Shown here: piece after piece, positions 9,670-18,489 of the stretch
Position numbering within the stretch: position 1 is the stretch's first letter
Layout: each line of letters opens with the position of its first letter
Assembly (NCBI RefSeq): GCF_025548535.1
Contig: NZ_JAJLQW010000008.1
Coordinates: 1-64,000, forward strand
Source of the DNA: Undibacterium sp. Jales W-56
GTDB lineage: Bacteria; Pseudomonadota; Gammaproteobacteria; Burkholderiales; Burkholderiaceae_D
Length of the DNA: 64,000 nucleotides
Direction of reading: 5' to 3'
Program-made: the position numbers and the translations under genes
The notes under the pieces: model-generated
Databases searched by the model: none
What the model was told of the DNA's origin: nothing
What the model saw: the letters and a program-made list of their open reading frames with translations, nothing else

Positions 9670-10839
9670 ATGTCCATGCCGATGGAAGAGCCGAACACCA
9701 TTCACAGTCCCGAAGCATCGCTCGACGACCTGCTCGCCGAACGACCAGCCTCGCCGTTCGCCAGGGCGGCGCTACTGGCCTATGTATTCCTGATCGTGTA
9801 TGCCAGCCTGTATCCGTTTTCCGGCTGGCAGAACGATAATCTGGCAGCCTTATCTGATTTGATCCGGCAATGGCCGCGCTACTGGACGGCCTTCGATGCA
9901 CTGACCAATGTGCTGGGTTATATCCCGCTCGGGATGTTGATCGTGTTTGCGCTGTACCCGGTGTGCCGCCGCAGTTTCTCGGTGGCGATCGCCTCTGTTG
10001 CGGGTGCCCTGTTATCCGCCAGCATGGAGATTACTCAATATTTCTTACCCAGCCGGGTGACCTCATTATTGGATTTCCTGACCAATGCAGGGGGCGCGCT
10101 GATCGGTGCGCTGATCGGTGCGCTGATGATCCCGCTGCTGCTGGAAAAAGGTCGCCTGCGGCTGCTGCGAAAACGCTGGCTGTATAACGAGGCCACCAGG
10201 GAAATCCTGGTGCTCGGTCTATGGCCGATGGCGCAAATTTATCCGCAAGCGTATTTATTCGGGCTGGGGCAGATCCTGCCGATACTGTCGTTCTGGATTA
10301 ATGATTTTTTTGATATATCGATTGATCTCGGCAGTTTCCTGATCAATGACATGGACCTGAGCCCCGAGCAGTTTTTGCTGGCGGAGACGATTATTACGGC
10401 ATGCGGCTGCACCGGTGCCGTCTTGATTTCGCTGTCTATCCTGAGTCGCCATGCGCCGAAAGTCCGGCTGGCGGGATTACTGTTAGCCGCAGCGATTTGC
10501 GCCAAGGCGCTGGCAAGCGCCATCCTGTTTAAACCCGAATTCGCCTTCTCCTGGCTGACCCCCGGCGCCCAGGGCGGCCTGGTGATCGCGCTCATCATGC
10601 TGTACGGCTTTTCGTTCGCACCGCATCATGTACAGCGTCGCCTGGCAATCCTGATGCTATCGATCAGTTTGATCGTCGTGAATCTGATTCCTATCAACCC
10701 CTACTTCATCGTCACCTTGCAAACCTGGGTGCAAGGGAAGTTCCTGAACTTCAATGGGGCAGCGCAATTTTTGTCCTTGCTGTGGCCATTTCTGATGCTG
10801 TGGATCTTGCTGAATAAAAAATTACCGGATCGCAAGTAG
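9670..10839 (+). CDS. VanZ-like family membrane protein
   Basis: A polytopic membrane protein of 389 residues with about ten hydrophobic segments. The N-terminal third matches the VanZ-like pattern: YASLYPFSGW, DALTNVLGYIPLGML, SASMEITQYFLPSRVTS and DFLTNAGGALIGA. VanZ gives low-level teicoplanin resistance in enterococci, but the role of proteobacterial homologues is unknown. It starts 22 bp after the lipoprotein gene on the same strand, so it may be cotranscribed with the MCE operon. An extra C-terminal membrane domain of about 200 residues has no function I can assign. Confidence 0.8.
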   Translation: MSMPMEEPNTIHSPEASLDDLLAERPASPFARAALLAYVFLIVYASLYPFSGWQNDNLAALSDLIRQWPRYWTAFDALTNVLGYIPLGMLIVFALYPVCRRSFSVAIASVAGALLSASMEITQYFLPSRVTSLLDFLTNAGGALIGALIGALMIPLLLEKGRLRLLRKRWLYNEATREILVLGLWPMAQIYPQAYLFGLGQILPILSFWINDFFDISIDLGSFLINDMDLSPEQFLLAETIITACGCTGAVLISLSILSRHAPKVRLAGLLLAAAICAKALASAILFKPEFAFSWLTPGAQGGLVIALIMLYGFSFAPHHVQRRLAILMLSISLIVVNLIPINPYFIVTLQTWVQGKFLNFNGAAQFLSLLWPFLMLWILLNKKLPDRK

Positions 10840-10929
10840 AGCGATTTTTTTCTCCAGCAAGTACCAGTCAACGTCTGAACAGGCGCTAGCGTGTATCATA
10901 CTGGCTCACTTCAGACACACTGACCCATC

Positions 10930-11247
10930 ATGGCTGACACTCCCTATTTTGAAAAACACGTGTTTTTTTGCATGAACCAACGTGAGGACGGCCGCCCTTG
11001 CTGCATGGATCGCGGCGCGCAGGCAGCCCAGGAACACGCGAAAAAGCGTATCAAACAACTCGACCTGAACGGTCACGGCAAAATCCGCATCAACAAGGCG
11101 GGTTGCCTGGATCGCTGCGAAGAAGGCCCGGTCATGGTGATCTACCCGCAAGGCACCTGGTACACCTTTATCGATCAATCCGATATCGACGAAATTATCG
11201 AAGTCGATCTGGTCGGCGGCGGCACCGTCGAGCGCCTGAAAATCTGA
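10930..11247 (+). CDS. (2Fe-2S) ferredoxin, thioredoxin-like fold
   Basis: A small cytosolic electron carrier of 105 residues, resembling the thioredoxin-like [2Fe-2S] ferredoxins and the NuoE C-terminal fold. Cysteines occur in FFCMN, RPCCMD and GCLDRCEEGP. The last motif gives the closely spaced ligand pair, with the N-terminal cysteines supplying the others. The partner is unknown. The next gene, an alpha/beta hydrolase, starts two bases after the stop, a pairing I recall as common in Burkholderiales (from memory, not checked). Confidence 0.85.
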   Translation: MADTPYFEKHVFFCMNQREDGRPCCMDRGAQAAQEHAKKRIKQLDLNGHGKIRINKAGCLDRCEEGPVMVIYPQGTWYTFIDQSDIDEIIEVDLVGGGTVERLKI

Positions 11248-11249
11248 CG

Positions 11250-11903
11250 ATGAACGCCCACACGGAACACTTCATGATCGCGGGCGCAGTTGGCCAGCTC
11301 GAATGCGCCCTCGATCTGCCCGAGCCAGAACAATTTGCGCTACCACGCGGACTGGCGCTGGTCGCCCATCCGCATCCGCTGTTCGGCGGCAGCATGGATA
11401 ACAAGATAGCGCAGACGCTGGCACGCGCCTTCGTCGCGCTGGGCTATGTCTCGGTCCGCATGAACTTCCGCGGCGTCGGCAAATCCGAAGGGGTACATGA
11501 TCACGGTGCCGGCGAAACGGATGACATGGGACTGCTGCTCACGCACATGCGTCAACGCTACCCCGAACTGCCGCTGGCACTGGGCGGTTTTTCTTTCGGC
11601 ACCTTTGTACAGTCGCAATTACAGCAAAGACTGACAGCGCAAGGCACTCCCGCAGAGCGGCTCGCCCTGGTCGGCACCGCGGCCGGCAAATGGCCCCTGC
11701 CCGAGGTTCCCGCGAATACCATCCTGATTCATGGCGAACTCGATGAGACGATTCCGCTGCAAGCCGTGTTCGACTGGGCGCGTCCGCAGGATATTCCTGT
11801 CATCGTGATCCCGGGCGCCGATCATTTTTTTCACCGCAAGCTGCAACATATCAAAAATTATGTGGTCAACTTGTGGGATAAACCCGAGATCAATTCAATT
11901 TAG
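11250..11903 (+). CDS. Alpha/beta hydrolase
   Basis: A cytosolic serine hydrolase of 217 residues from the ATG at 11250. It has the oxyanion-region HPHPLFGGSMDN, RMNFRGVGKSEG, nucleophile elbow GGFSFG (Ser about 116), acid region HGELDETIP and catalytic His in PGADHFF. This small-hydrolase type is often annotated as dienelactone hydrolase or CocE-like, but the substrate is unknown. The two-base spacing from the ferredoxin gene implies cotranscription. Confidence 0.85.
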   Translation: MNAHTEHFMIAGAVGQLECALDLPEPEQFALPRGLALVAHPHPLFGGSMDNKIAQTLARAFVALGYVSVRMNFRGVGKSEGVHDHGAGETDDMGLLLTHMRQRYPELPLALGGFSFGTFVQSQLQQRLTAQGTPAERLALVGTAAGKWPLPEVPANTILIHGELDETIPLQAVFDWARPQDIPVIVIPGADHFFHRKLQHIKNYVVNLWDKPEINSI

Positions 11904-11924
11904 CAATTCAACTTCTGCATTTAA

Positions 11925-13109
11925 ATGAATACCGAATCAATGAAAAAATTCTTCGCATCACTACTCAGCATCGGCACCCTTGCTGCCAGCCTTCTCAGCA
12001 GCGATATCGCTACTGCGCAAAGCCTGCTGCCAGCGCCGACGATCGCCGCCAAATCCTGGCTCTTGCTCGACGCCACCAGCAATCAGGTCATCGCCTCGCA
12101 AGACCCGGGCTTGCGTATAGAACCGGCATCGCTGACCAAGATCATGACGGCCTACCTGGTGTTCTCAGCGATCAAAGACAAAAAACTCGATCTGAACCAG
12201 AGCGTGAATGTCTCCACCCGCGCATGGAAGGTCGATGCCAGCAGCTCCAAGATGTTTATCGAACCGAACAAACCCGTCACCATCAATGAATTGCTGTACG
12301 GCCTGATCGTCCAGTCCGGTAACGACGCAGCGGTTGCGCTGGCAGAAGCGGTGGCCGGCAGCGAAGAGGCATTCGTCGTGCAGATGAATCGCGAAGCCGA
12401 TCGCATCGGCCTGAAATCTACCCATTTTGCCAATTCGCACGGCTTGCCCAGCCCGGAAAACTATTCCACTGCACAAGATTTATCCCTATTGGCCGCACGT
12501 CTGATCGCCGATCATCCTGAGTTTTATAAAACCTATTACTCGACCAAGAGCTATACCTACAACAAAATCACCCAGCCCAACCGTAATCGCCTATTGTGGC
12601 TGGATCCAACCGTCGATGGCATGAAAACCGGCCACACCGAAGCCGCAGGATATTGCCTGGTCTCGTCGTCGGTCCGCCCCAACGGCAGCGGCCAGCGCCG
12701 CCTGATTTCTGTGGTCACCGGCACCGCCAGCGACCAGGTACGCGCGCAAGAAAGCCTGAAATTATTGAACTGGGGCTTCCTCAATTTTGATACCCTCAAA
12801 CTCTACGAAAAAGGCCAGGCCATCGCCACGCCGGAAATCTGGAAAGGCACCCAAGCCCAGATCAAAATCGGCTTCAACCGCGATCTGTATGTCACCCTGC
12901 CAAAAGGTGCGGCTGCCAAGTTAAAACCGGCATTGGAACGCAAAGACCCGCTGGTCGCCCCGCTTGCCCTGAATGACAAAGTAGGCACGGTAAAAATGAT
13001 GTTGGATGGCAAACCCATCGCGGAATTTCCGGTACTCGCACTCGAGCAAGTCGCGCAAGCCAGCATCTTCGGACGTGCCTGGGATTCGCTGCGATTATTG
13101 TTTAAGTAA
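11925..13109 (+). CDS. dacC: D-alanyl-D-alanine carboxypeptidase (PBP5/6 family)
   Basis: A low-molecular-mass penicillin-binding protein that trims the terminal D-Ala from peptidoglycan stem peptides. It has 394 residues with a signal peptide (cleavage near ATAQS, about 31), SxxK motif PASLTKIM (Ser69/Lys72), SGN motif VQSGNDAA and KTG motif GMKTGHT. The C-terminal beta domain and amphipathic tail (FGRAWDSLRLLFK) fit membrane anchoring as in PBP5. A second ATG at 11940 is an equally good start. A strong terminator follows, and the D-amino acid transaminase gene lies downstream. Confidence 0.92.
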   Translation: MNTESMKKFFASLLSIGTLAASLLSSDIATAQSLLPAPTIAAKSWLLLDATSNQVIASQDPGLRIEPASLTKIMTAYLVFSAIKDKKLDLNQSVNVSTRAWKVDASSSKMFIEPNKPVTINELLYGLIVQSGNDAAVALAEAVAGSEEAFVVQMNREADRIGLKSTHFANSHGLPSPENYSTAQDLSLLAARLIADHPEFYKTYYSTKSYTYNKITQPNRNRLLWLDPTVDGMKTGHTEAAGYCLVSSSVRPNGSGQRRLISVVTGTASDQVRAQESLKLLNWGFLNFDTLKLYEKGQAIATPEIWKGTQAQIKIGFNRDLYVTLPKGAAAKLKPALERKDPLVAPLALNDKVGTVKMMLDGKPIAEFPVLALEQVAQASIFGRAWDSLRLLFK

Positions 13110-13126
13110 TCCTGATACCACAATAG

Positions 13127-13152
13127 AAACGGGGCTGAGCCCCGTTTTTTTA
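13127..13152 (+). terminator. Rho-independent terminator after dacC
   Basis: A perfect GC-rich stem AACGGGGC/GCCCCGTT around a TGA loop is followed by seven T residues. It lies 18 bp past the dacC stop. Confidence 0.9.
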
Positions 13153-13384
13153 TTCTGCAAACACTTTACGAACTACTGAAATACGCTCACCAACATCGGC
13201 TTATTTGATGGTGAGGGATTGAATTGCCGGGGGTGAATGCAAACTGTTTTATCCAATCTCCACTGGTTTATGTTTAGTTTATCTACTTTAAATTAAATTC
13301 ATTCCTTATTTGCATAACCTTGCATCAGCTTCTGTGTGAGAATTTATGCATCGTCTTTTTCATCACTAACCATCCCATCACATC

Positions 13385-14230
13385 ATGAACGATCCCCTTG
13401 TTTACCTGAACGGCAGCCTGACACCACTCTCCGAAGCCAAGATCCCGGTACTCGATCGCGGCTTTATTTTTGGCGACGGTGTCTATGAAGTGATTCCGGT
13501 GTATGGGCGCAAGATGTTTCGCGCCGATCAGCATCTGGCGCGGCTGTTCCGTAGTCTGGCGTCTATCGGTATTCCAAATCCGCATGACAAGGCCGGCTGG
13601 CTGGCGTTGATTGCGCAGGTCATGGATGCGCATCCTGCCGACGATCAGATGGTGTACTTGCAAGTCACGCGTGGCGTGGCGAAGCGGGCGCATGCGTTTC
13701 CGCAAGAGATGGTGCCGACCGTGTTCATCATGACCAATCCGATTGTCTTGCCATCCGACGAAGTGCGCGCCAAAGGGGTGGTTTGCGTCTCGATGGAAGA
13801 CAAGCGCTGGTTGCGTTGCGAGATCAAATCGATCTCTTTGCTGGGCAATGTGCTGGCGGCGCAAAACGCGGCTGAACAGGGTGCGACCGAGAGCATCCAG
13901 TTCCGCGACGGCTTGTTGACCGAGGCGTCGGCATCGAACGTCTGGATCGTCAAAGACGGCGTGCTGGCGGCCCCCCCCAAAGACAATCTGATTTTGGAAG
14001 GCATCCGTTACGGCCTGATCGAAGACTTGTGCGCCGCCAATGGCATTCCGCTGCAAGCCCGTAAAATCACGCGGGAAGAAGTGTTCGCTGCCGATGAGGT
14101 GTTATTGTCTTCGGCGACCAAAGAAGTGCTTGCGGTCGTCAAGTTAGACGAGCAGACTATTGGAAACGGCGCGCCCGGCCCCATCTACCAGAAACTGTAT
14201 GCGGCCTATCAATTGAGCAAAGCCGCTTAA
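13385..14230 (+). CDS. dat: D-amino acid aminotransferase (class IV PLP)
   Basis: Catalyses D-alanine + 2-oxoglutarate to pyruvate + D-glutamate, supplying D-amino acids for peptidoglycan. The 281 residues have the fold IV signature: LDRGFIFGDGVYEVIPVY (22-40), the PLP lysine in EIKSISLLGN (Lys148), AAEQGATESI, and TEASASNVWIV for the phosphate cup. Branched-chain transaminases share the fold, but YEVIPVYGRK and the short length favour D-amino acid transaminase. It lies 17 bp ahead of ybeD, so the two are likely cotranscribed. A run of eight C residues near 13973 is the only odd feature and keeps frame. Confidence 0.85.
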   Translation: MNDPLVYLNGSLTPLSEAKIPVLDRGFIFGDGVYEVIPVYGRKMFRADQHLARLFRSLASIGIPNPHDKAGWLALIAQVMDAHPADDQMVYLQVTRGVAKRAHAFPQEMVPTVFIMTNPIVLPSDEVRAKGVVCVSMEDKRWLRCEIKSISLLGNVLAAQNAAEQGATESIQFRDGLLTEASASNVWIVKDGVLAAPPKDNLILEGIRYGLIEDLCAANGIPLQARKITREEVFAADEVLLSSATKEVLAVVKLDEQTIGNGAPGPIYQKLYAAYQLSKAA

Positions 14231-14247
14231 TTTTCTGATTTATTACT

Positions 14248-14538
14248 ATGTCCAACCAAATCCTCCCCCCTGTCGATCCTGCTGAAAGCCTGATCGAGTA
14301 TCCCAGCGACTTCCCTATCAAGATCATGGGGGCGATGCATGACGCTTTTGCGCAAACGATCCTGGAAGTGGTGGTGACGCATGATCCGACTTTCCATGCC
14401 GGCAAGATGGAGTTGCGCCCCTCATCCAAGGGCAATTATCTGGCGATCACCGTCACGATCGTTGCGACCAGCCGCGAGCAACTGGATAATTTATATCGCG
14501 AGTTGTCCGGTCATCCCATGGTTAAAATGGTGCTGTAA
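14248..14538 (+). CDS. ybeD: YbeD family protein (DUF493)
   Basis: A 96-residue ACT-like cytosolic protein. DUF493 genes commonly sit beside lipB and dacA, as in E. coli dacA-ybeD-lipB, and a role linked to lipoate metabolism has been proposed but not shown. Here the same neighbours occur (dacC upstream, lipB downstream), but a LysR/DUF2917 pair interrupts ybeD-lipB. Recognised from ESLIEYPSDFPIKIMG and the C-terminal EQLDNLYRELSGHPMVKMVL. Confidence 0.88.
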   Translation: MSNQILPPVDPAESLIEYPSDFPIKIMGAMHDAFAQTILEVVVTHDPTFHAGKMELRPSSKGNYLAITVTIVATSREQLDNLYRELSGHPMVKMVL

Positions 14539-14572
14539 CCGTCACGGCATCCACCCATACTCCCACCCAGTA

Positions 14573-14616
14573 TAAAAACAGCCCGCTCGCAGATAGTGCG
14601 GAGCGGGCTGTTTTTA
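14573..14616. terminator. Bidirectional terminator between ybeD and the LysR gene
   Basis: The 16-base arms 14573-14588 (TAAAAACAGCCCGCTC) and 14601-14616 pair perfectly with a 12-nt loop. A-run and T-run flank the GC-rich core, so it can terminate ybeD rightward and the LysR gene leftward. The loop contains GATAGTGCGG, also found in the palindromic repeats at 33.2 and 43.5 kb. Confidence 0.88.
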
Positions 14617-14677
14617 TAGAAGGACATAGGGGAGTATCTGTTCGACAGCAAAGTTATGCAAAATTTGTACGACGCAC

Positions 14678-15562
14678 TTACTTGCCGATTTCTTCCAGTA
14701 GCCACGCCCGGAACGCCTTGACCTGGGGCTTCTCCATCGCATGCGCTGCATACACCAGGTGATAGGACACCGGACTCGGTATCGAGATATCAAACAAACG
14801 CACCAATGATCCGTTTTCAATATCCGACCGCACAATCGCATGGCGCCCCAGCGCGATCCCCTGCCCATCGACGGCGGCTCGCGACAAAATCGAGGCATCC
14901 TGAAAAACCAGCCCACTGGTCGGCTCCTCATTATCCAGGCCCGCCGCACGGAACCACGGCTCCCACGGCTCTTCATCACAGCGTAGCAAATGCGATGTCG
15001 CCAATTCGGCTGGCGTTTGAGGCAGTTGCCCACCGTGATAGTGGGGACTCACCACAGGGTAATAATAATCGCCCATCAAGAGTTCGCTGACCAGGCCGGG
15101 ATAATTGCCAAGGCCGAAACGGATGCCGATATCGATCGATTCGCGGTTGAAATCCGCCAGCTGATTGCTCGACTGCAAACTCACTTCCAGGTCGGGGTAA
15201 TGCTCGATAAAGCGCCCCAGGCGCGGCGACAACCAGCGCGCTGCAAACGAGGGCAAGGCCGTGATCGCCAGACGCGGCTGCTGTTGCCGCACTTTCAGCA
15301 ATTCGGCAGCCTTGGCGATCTCGCCCAAGGCCGTGCGTATGGTATTGGCGAATTGCTCGCCGTCCGGCGTAATCGCGATGCGCTTGCCGTGGCGGATGAA
15401 CAAGGCGACACCCAGCTCCTCCTCCAAGGCCCTGACCTGATGACTGATCGCACCGTGGGTCAGATGCACTTCATCGGCAGCCCGTGAAAAATTCTGATGC
15501 CGTGCCGCCGCCTCAAACGCGCGTAGCGCCGCTAAATTCGGCAAGCGTCGAAACTCACTCAT
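14678..15562 (-). CDS. LysR-family transcriptional regulator (GcvA-like)
   Basis: A DNA-binding regulator of 294 residues. The N-terminal winged HTH (LRAFEAAARHQNFSRAADEVHLTHGAISHQVRALE pattern, about 10-45) is followed by a periplasmic-binding-protein-like effector domain. The wording LPNLAALRAFEAAARH is typical of the GcvA subgroup, but no glycine-cleavage genes are nearby. It is divergent from the DUF2917 gene across 220 bp, the common LysR arrangement, so that gene is the best candidate target. The effector is unknown. Confidence 0.88.
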   Translation of the reverse strand: MSEFRRLPNLAALRAFEAAARHQNFSRAADEVHLTHGAISHQVRALEEELGVALFIRHGKRIAITPDGEQFANTIRTALGEIAKAAELLKVRQQQPRLAITALPSFAARWLSPRLGRFIEHYPDLEVSLQSSNQLADFNRESIDIGIRFGLGNYPGLVSELLMGDYYYPVVSPHYHGGQLPQTPAELATSHLLRCDEEPWEPWFRAAGLDNEEPTSGLVFQDASILSRAAVDGQGIALGRHAIVRSDIENGSLVRLFDISIPSPVSYHLVYAAHAMEKPQVKAFRAWLLEEIGK

Positions 15563-15667
15563 ATCGCCTTCATCCCGATGATCAATTTCGATTGGTTTTG
15601 CATCAAATCCATTGTCAGATAATTTATATGTGAATTAAATTAGCAAGAGACTCAAAAATTACTCGTT

Positions 15668-15695
15668 TTGCAGATGCTATTTAAGCACCTACAAT
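15668..15695 (+). promoter_or_regulatory. Candidate sigma-70 promoter of the DUF2917 gene
   Basis: TTGCAG (15668-15673) and TACAAT (15690-15695) are separated by 16 bp and lie 88 bp upstream of the DUF2917 start, in the region shared with the divergent LysR gene. This is pattern recognition only. Confidence 0.5.
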
Positions 15696-15782
15696 GCTTT
15701 CATCGCAGCGCAATAAATGATTTTCACTCTCTAATAATCACAACAACGCTGATTTTAATGCAATAAAACAAGGAGTCTTGAA

Positions 15783-16121
15783 ATGATAAATAATTTCGCA
15801 AACCCATCTTACACCATTCCATCCGGCGAGACCGTTTCCGGCACATTAGCGCAAGCACGCCGTATCGAGATCGCCTGTGGTCGCGTCTGGCTGACCATTG
15901 CCGGCGAGGAACATGACTTCTGGCTGTCGGCCGGCGATTCAGTCAATCTCCCGGCCAACCGTCTGATCGTGATCGAATCCGATCAGCAAGCCAGTTTGAT
16001 TGAATTGTCCGACGTAGTCGAATTGACGACTGGCGCACCAGCCAACCAGCATGCATCCCTGAACGTCGCTCGCTACCTGCAAAAATTGTCGCAAAAACTG
16101 CGCGACCAGGTATTTGCCTGA
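15783..16121 (+). CDS. DUF2917 domain protein
   Basis: A 112-residue protein with a small cupin-like beta domain in the first 75 residues: IEIACGRVWLTIAGEEHDFWLSAGDSVNLPAN. The family's function is unknown. The strong ribosome binding site AAGGAG lies eight bases before the ATG. The divergent LysR gene suggests inducible expression. No signal peptide or membrane segment was seen. Confidence 0.8.
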   Translation: MINNFANPSYTIPSGETVSGTLAQARRIEIACGRVWLTIAGEEHDFWLSAGDSVNLPANRLIVIESDQQASLIELSDVVELTTGAPANQHASLNVARYLQKLSQKLRDQVFA

Positions 16122-16180
16122 TTCACAGCATTCGCTGCAATGGCGAACGAGCGGGGTGCAAAATGCTACACTAGCGCCCT

Positions 16181-16852
16181 ATGTTAGAAACCTCAGAAAC
16201 CAGTCGGCCCTCCGCCGCGCTGCGGATCGTCCGCCGCGGTAGGGAAGATTATCAAACCAGCTTCGATGCCATGCGCGCCTTTACCGATGCGCGCAGCGCC
16301 GATACGCCAAATGAATTCTGGATTGTGGAACATCCACCGGTGTTTACCCTGGGCCTGGGCGCGGACCAGTCGCATGTTCTGGCAGCCCACCATATCCCCG
16401 TAGTACAAACTGATCGCGGCGGTGAAGTTACTTATCACGGCCCCGGCCAGGCCGTGATTTATCTGCTGATGGATCTGCGCCGCAGCCATCCCAAGGCACG
16501 CCTGTTTGCACGCGAATTCGTCAACAAAATAGAACAAGCCGTGATCGACACGCTGGCAGCGTATAATCTGGCTGGCGAGCGCAAGGCAGGTGCGCCCGGC
16601 ATCTATGTCAGCGAGGGCGAATTTGCCGGCGCCAAAATCGCCGCGCTGGGCCTCAAAGTCCGCGGCAATGGCTGCACCTATCATGGCGTTTCATTGAATG
16701 TCGAGATGGACCTGACGCCGTTTTCCTGGATCAATCCTTGCGGCTATGCGGGTCTGGCCACCGTCGATATGACAACCCTGGGGGCGACAGCAGCACTGGC
16801 CGATGTCCAGCATACCCTCGCTCAACATTTGCAAGATCTTTTGACTTCGTAA
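16181..16852 (+). CDS. lipB: Lipoyl(octanoyl) transferase
   Basis: Transfers octanoate from acyl carrier protein to the lipoyl domains of 2-oxoacid dehydrogenases and GcvH. The 223-residue protein has the family signature [12 protein letters not shown] (about 83-94), the catalytic lysine in [14 protein letters not shown], and [11 protein letters not shown], where the conserved Cys is instead in the later INPCGYAG. It lies 12 bp upstream of lipA, which completes lipoate by sulfur insertion, so the pair forms an operon. Confidence 0.95.
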   Translation: MLETSETSRPSAALRIVRRGREDYQTSFDAMRAFTDARSADTPNEFWIVEHPPVFTLGLGADQSHVLAAHHIPVVQTDRGGEVTYHGPGQAVIYLLMDLRRSHPKARLFAREFVNKIEQAVIDTLAAYNLAGERKAGAPGIYVSEGEFAGAKIAALGLKVRGNGCTYHGVSLNVEMDLTPFSWINPCGYAGLATVDMTTLGATAALADVQHTLAQHLQDLLTS

Positions 16853-16864
16853 TTACTCAGCACC

Positions 16865-17845
16865 ATGACAACCGAAAACACACCCGTCTCCGCAACTGCT
16901 TCCAGCCCAGCTTACGATCCGACCGAGAAACAAAAAGGCGCCAGCAAAACTGCGCGCATCCCGATCAAGATCGTACCGATGGAGCGCCTGCCGAAGCCAG
17001 ACTGGATCCGTGTTAAAGCCGGTTCGCCCACCACCCGTTTTTACGAAATCAAAGACATCCTGCGCGCCAATAATCTGGTGACCGTCTGCGAAGAAGCATC
17101 CTGCCCGAATATCGGCGAATGCTTCGGCAAAGGTACGGCGACCTTCATGATCATGGGCGACAAATGCACGCGCCGCTGCCCGTTCTGCGACGTCGGTCAC
17201 GGCCGCCCCGACCCGCTTGACGTCAACGAGCCGCTGAACCTGGCGAAAACCATCGCCGCACTCAAGCTCAGTTACGTCGTGATCACCTCGGTTGATCGCG
17301 ACGATCTGCGCGATGGCGGCGCCGCGCATTTTGCGGAATGCATCACCAAGATCCGCGAACTGTCGCCGTCAACCCGCATCGAAATCCTGACCCCGGATTT
17401 CCGTGGCCGCATGGACCGTGCGCTAGAGATTTTGAATCTGGCACCGCCGGACGTGATGAACCACAATCTCGAAACCGCACCGCGCCTCTACAAAGAAGCC
17501 CGTCCGGGTTCCGATTATGAATACTCACTGAATCTGCTCAAGCGTTTTAAAGAACAGCATCCAAACACCCCGACCAAATCCGGCATCATGGTCGGCCTCG
17601 GCGAAACCGACGAAGAAATTCTGCAAGTCATGCGCGACATGCGCGCCCACAATGTCGACATGCTGACCATCGGCCAATACCTGGCACCCAGCGGCCACCA
17701 TTTACCGGTGCGCCGTTATGTACACCCGGATGTGTTCAAGATGTTTGAAGAAGAAGCCTACAAAATGGGTTTCGCACATGCTGCGGTCGGTGCAATGGTT
17801 CGTTCGAGTTACCATGCAGATCAGCAGGCACATGGCATCGGTTGA
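16865..17845 (+). CDS. lipA: Lipoyl synthase
   Basis: A radical SAM enzyme that inserts two sulfurs into protein-bound octanoyl groups. The 326-residue protein has the auxiliary cluster motif [12 protein letters not shown] and the radical SAM motif CTRRCPFC, plus the C-terminal RSSYHA whose Ser ligates the auxiliary cluster. The N-terminal 30 residues are a variable extension. The gene ends two bases before the inverted-repeat element at 17848, so that element sits exactly at the 3' end without disrupting the gene. Confidence 0.96.
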   Translation: MTTENTPVSATASSPAYDPTEKQKGASKTARIPIKIVPMERLPKPDWIRVKAGSPTTRFYEIKDILRANNLVTVCEEASCPNIGECFGKGTATFMIMGDKCTRRCPFCDVGHGRPDPLDVNEPLNLAKTIAALKLSYVVITSVDRDDLRDGGAAHFAECITKIRELSPSTRIEILTPDFRGRMDRALEILNLAPPDVMNHNLETAPRLYKEARPGSDYEYSLNLLKRFKEQHPNTPTKSGIMVGLGETDEEILQVMRDMRAHNVDMLTIGQYLAPSGHHLPVRRYVHPDVFKMFEEEAYKMGFAHAAVGAMVRSSYHADQQAHGIG

Positions 17846-17847
17846 TG

Positions 17848-18137
17848 TGTGAACGACCAGTAAATAATGAGACAAATCAGTAAATGGTGAGATAAATCAT
17901 TGGGTGTTTTTTAAAGCGATAACGCATTGCCGTTTTAAATCAACAACTTCCGACTATTTGATAACGCATCGAATAGGAAACTCCACACCAAAGCGTGCAT
18001 GTCCAGCATATAGATGAAAAGTATGCCGGAAGGATTGAAAAATCTGTCTCGCGATTTACTGAATTTTTTCTCACGAGCTATTGAAGAATTAACGACCAAA
18101 AGGGACGATTTGTCTCATTTACTCCTGAATGTTCACA
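17848..18137. mobile_element. 290-bp terminal-inverted-repeat element without transposase
   Basis: The left end (17848-17878) and the reverse complement of the right end (18107-18137) share TGTGAAC and ATGAGACAAATC and match at about 24 of 31 positions. Inside the left end the unit AGTAAATnnTGAGAnAAATC occurs twice in tandem (about 17859-17897). A diverged inverted copy lies near 18041-18060. Multiple subterminal repeats of this kind resemble the ends of IS21-like elements. The core has GATAACGCAT twice (17918 and 17960) and no credible ORF. No target-site duplication was seen. Best read as a MITE-like derivative or the fused ends of a deleted IS. Confidence 0.65.
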
Positions 18138-18141
18138 TAAA

Positions 18142-18474
18142 TTGGATACTGAGAAAAAAATAAAAATCATCCGGATTTTGATGACTGTCGGGATCACGCC
18201 TTTTGCTTTATTCATGACACTTATAATTGTTCAAGTTATTCTGTTCGGCGGCGGGGACAGCTTGCTCCCTGTTATTGTGGCTGCAGCTTGTTATCTATGT
18301 TCTTGCGTAATCTTGATCCCGAGTCTTTTTTGGCATTTTTTATTAACTTTGCGAGATCAACATTCAACAACTCACCGAATGTCCCTCCTTAGAAACATCT
18401 CATTGTTAACTCTTGCAACGCCATTTATTCTTGTAATATTCGTGCACCTTTACCACTGGAAGCTGTTTGTTTGA
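18142..18474 (+). CDS. Hypothetical small membrane protein
   Basis: An open frame of 110 residues starting at TTG 18142 (MDTEKKIKIIRIL), with three hydrophobic segments near residues 12-33, 41-64 and 84-103. I do not recognise a family. There is no clear ribosome binding site for the TTG, and ATG 18181 is an alternative that would begin inside the first helix. The frame begins four bases after the inverted-repeat element, so its native start region may have been replaced when the element inserted. It may be a genuine small gene or a decayed remnant. Confidence 0.4.
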   Translation: MDTEKKIKIIRILMTVGITPFALFMTLIIVQVILFGGGDSLLPVIVAAACYLCSCVILIPSLFWHFLLTLRDQHSTTHRMSLLRNISLLTLATPFILVIFVHLYHWKLFV

Positions 18475-18489
18475 GTCTGGATAACGAGA

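Noticed and set aside
14573..14616. Third full copy of the 33.2/43.5 kb palindromic repeat
   Set aside because: Only GATAGTGCGG in the loop matches. The stem is different and works as an ordinary terminator, so it is only a possible relative.
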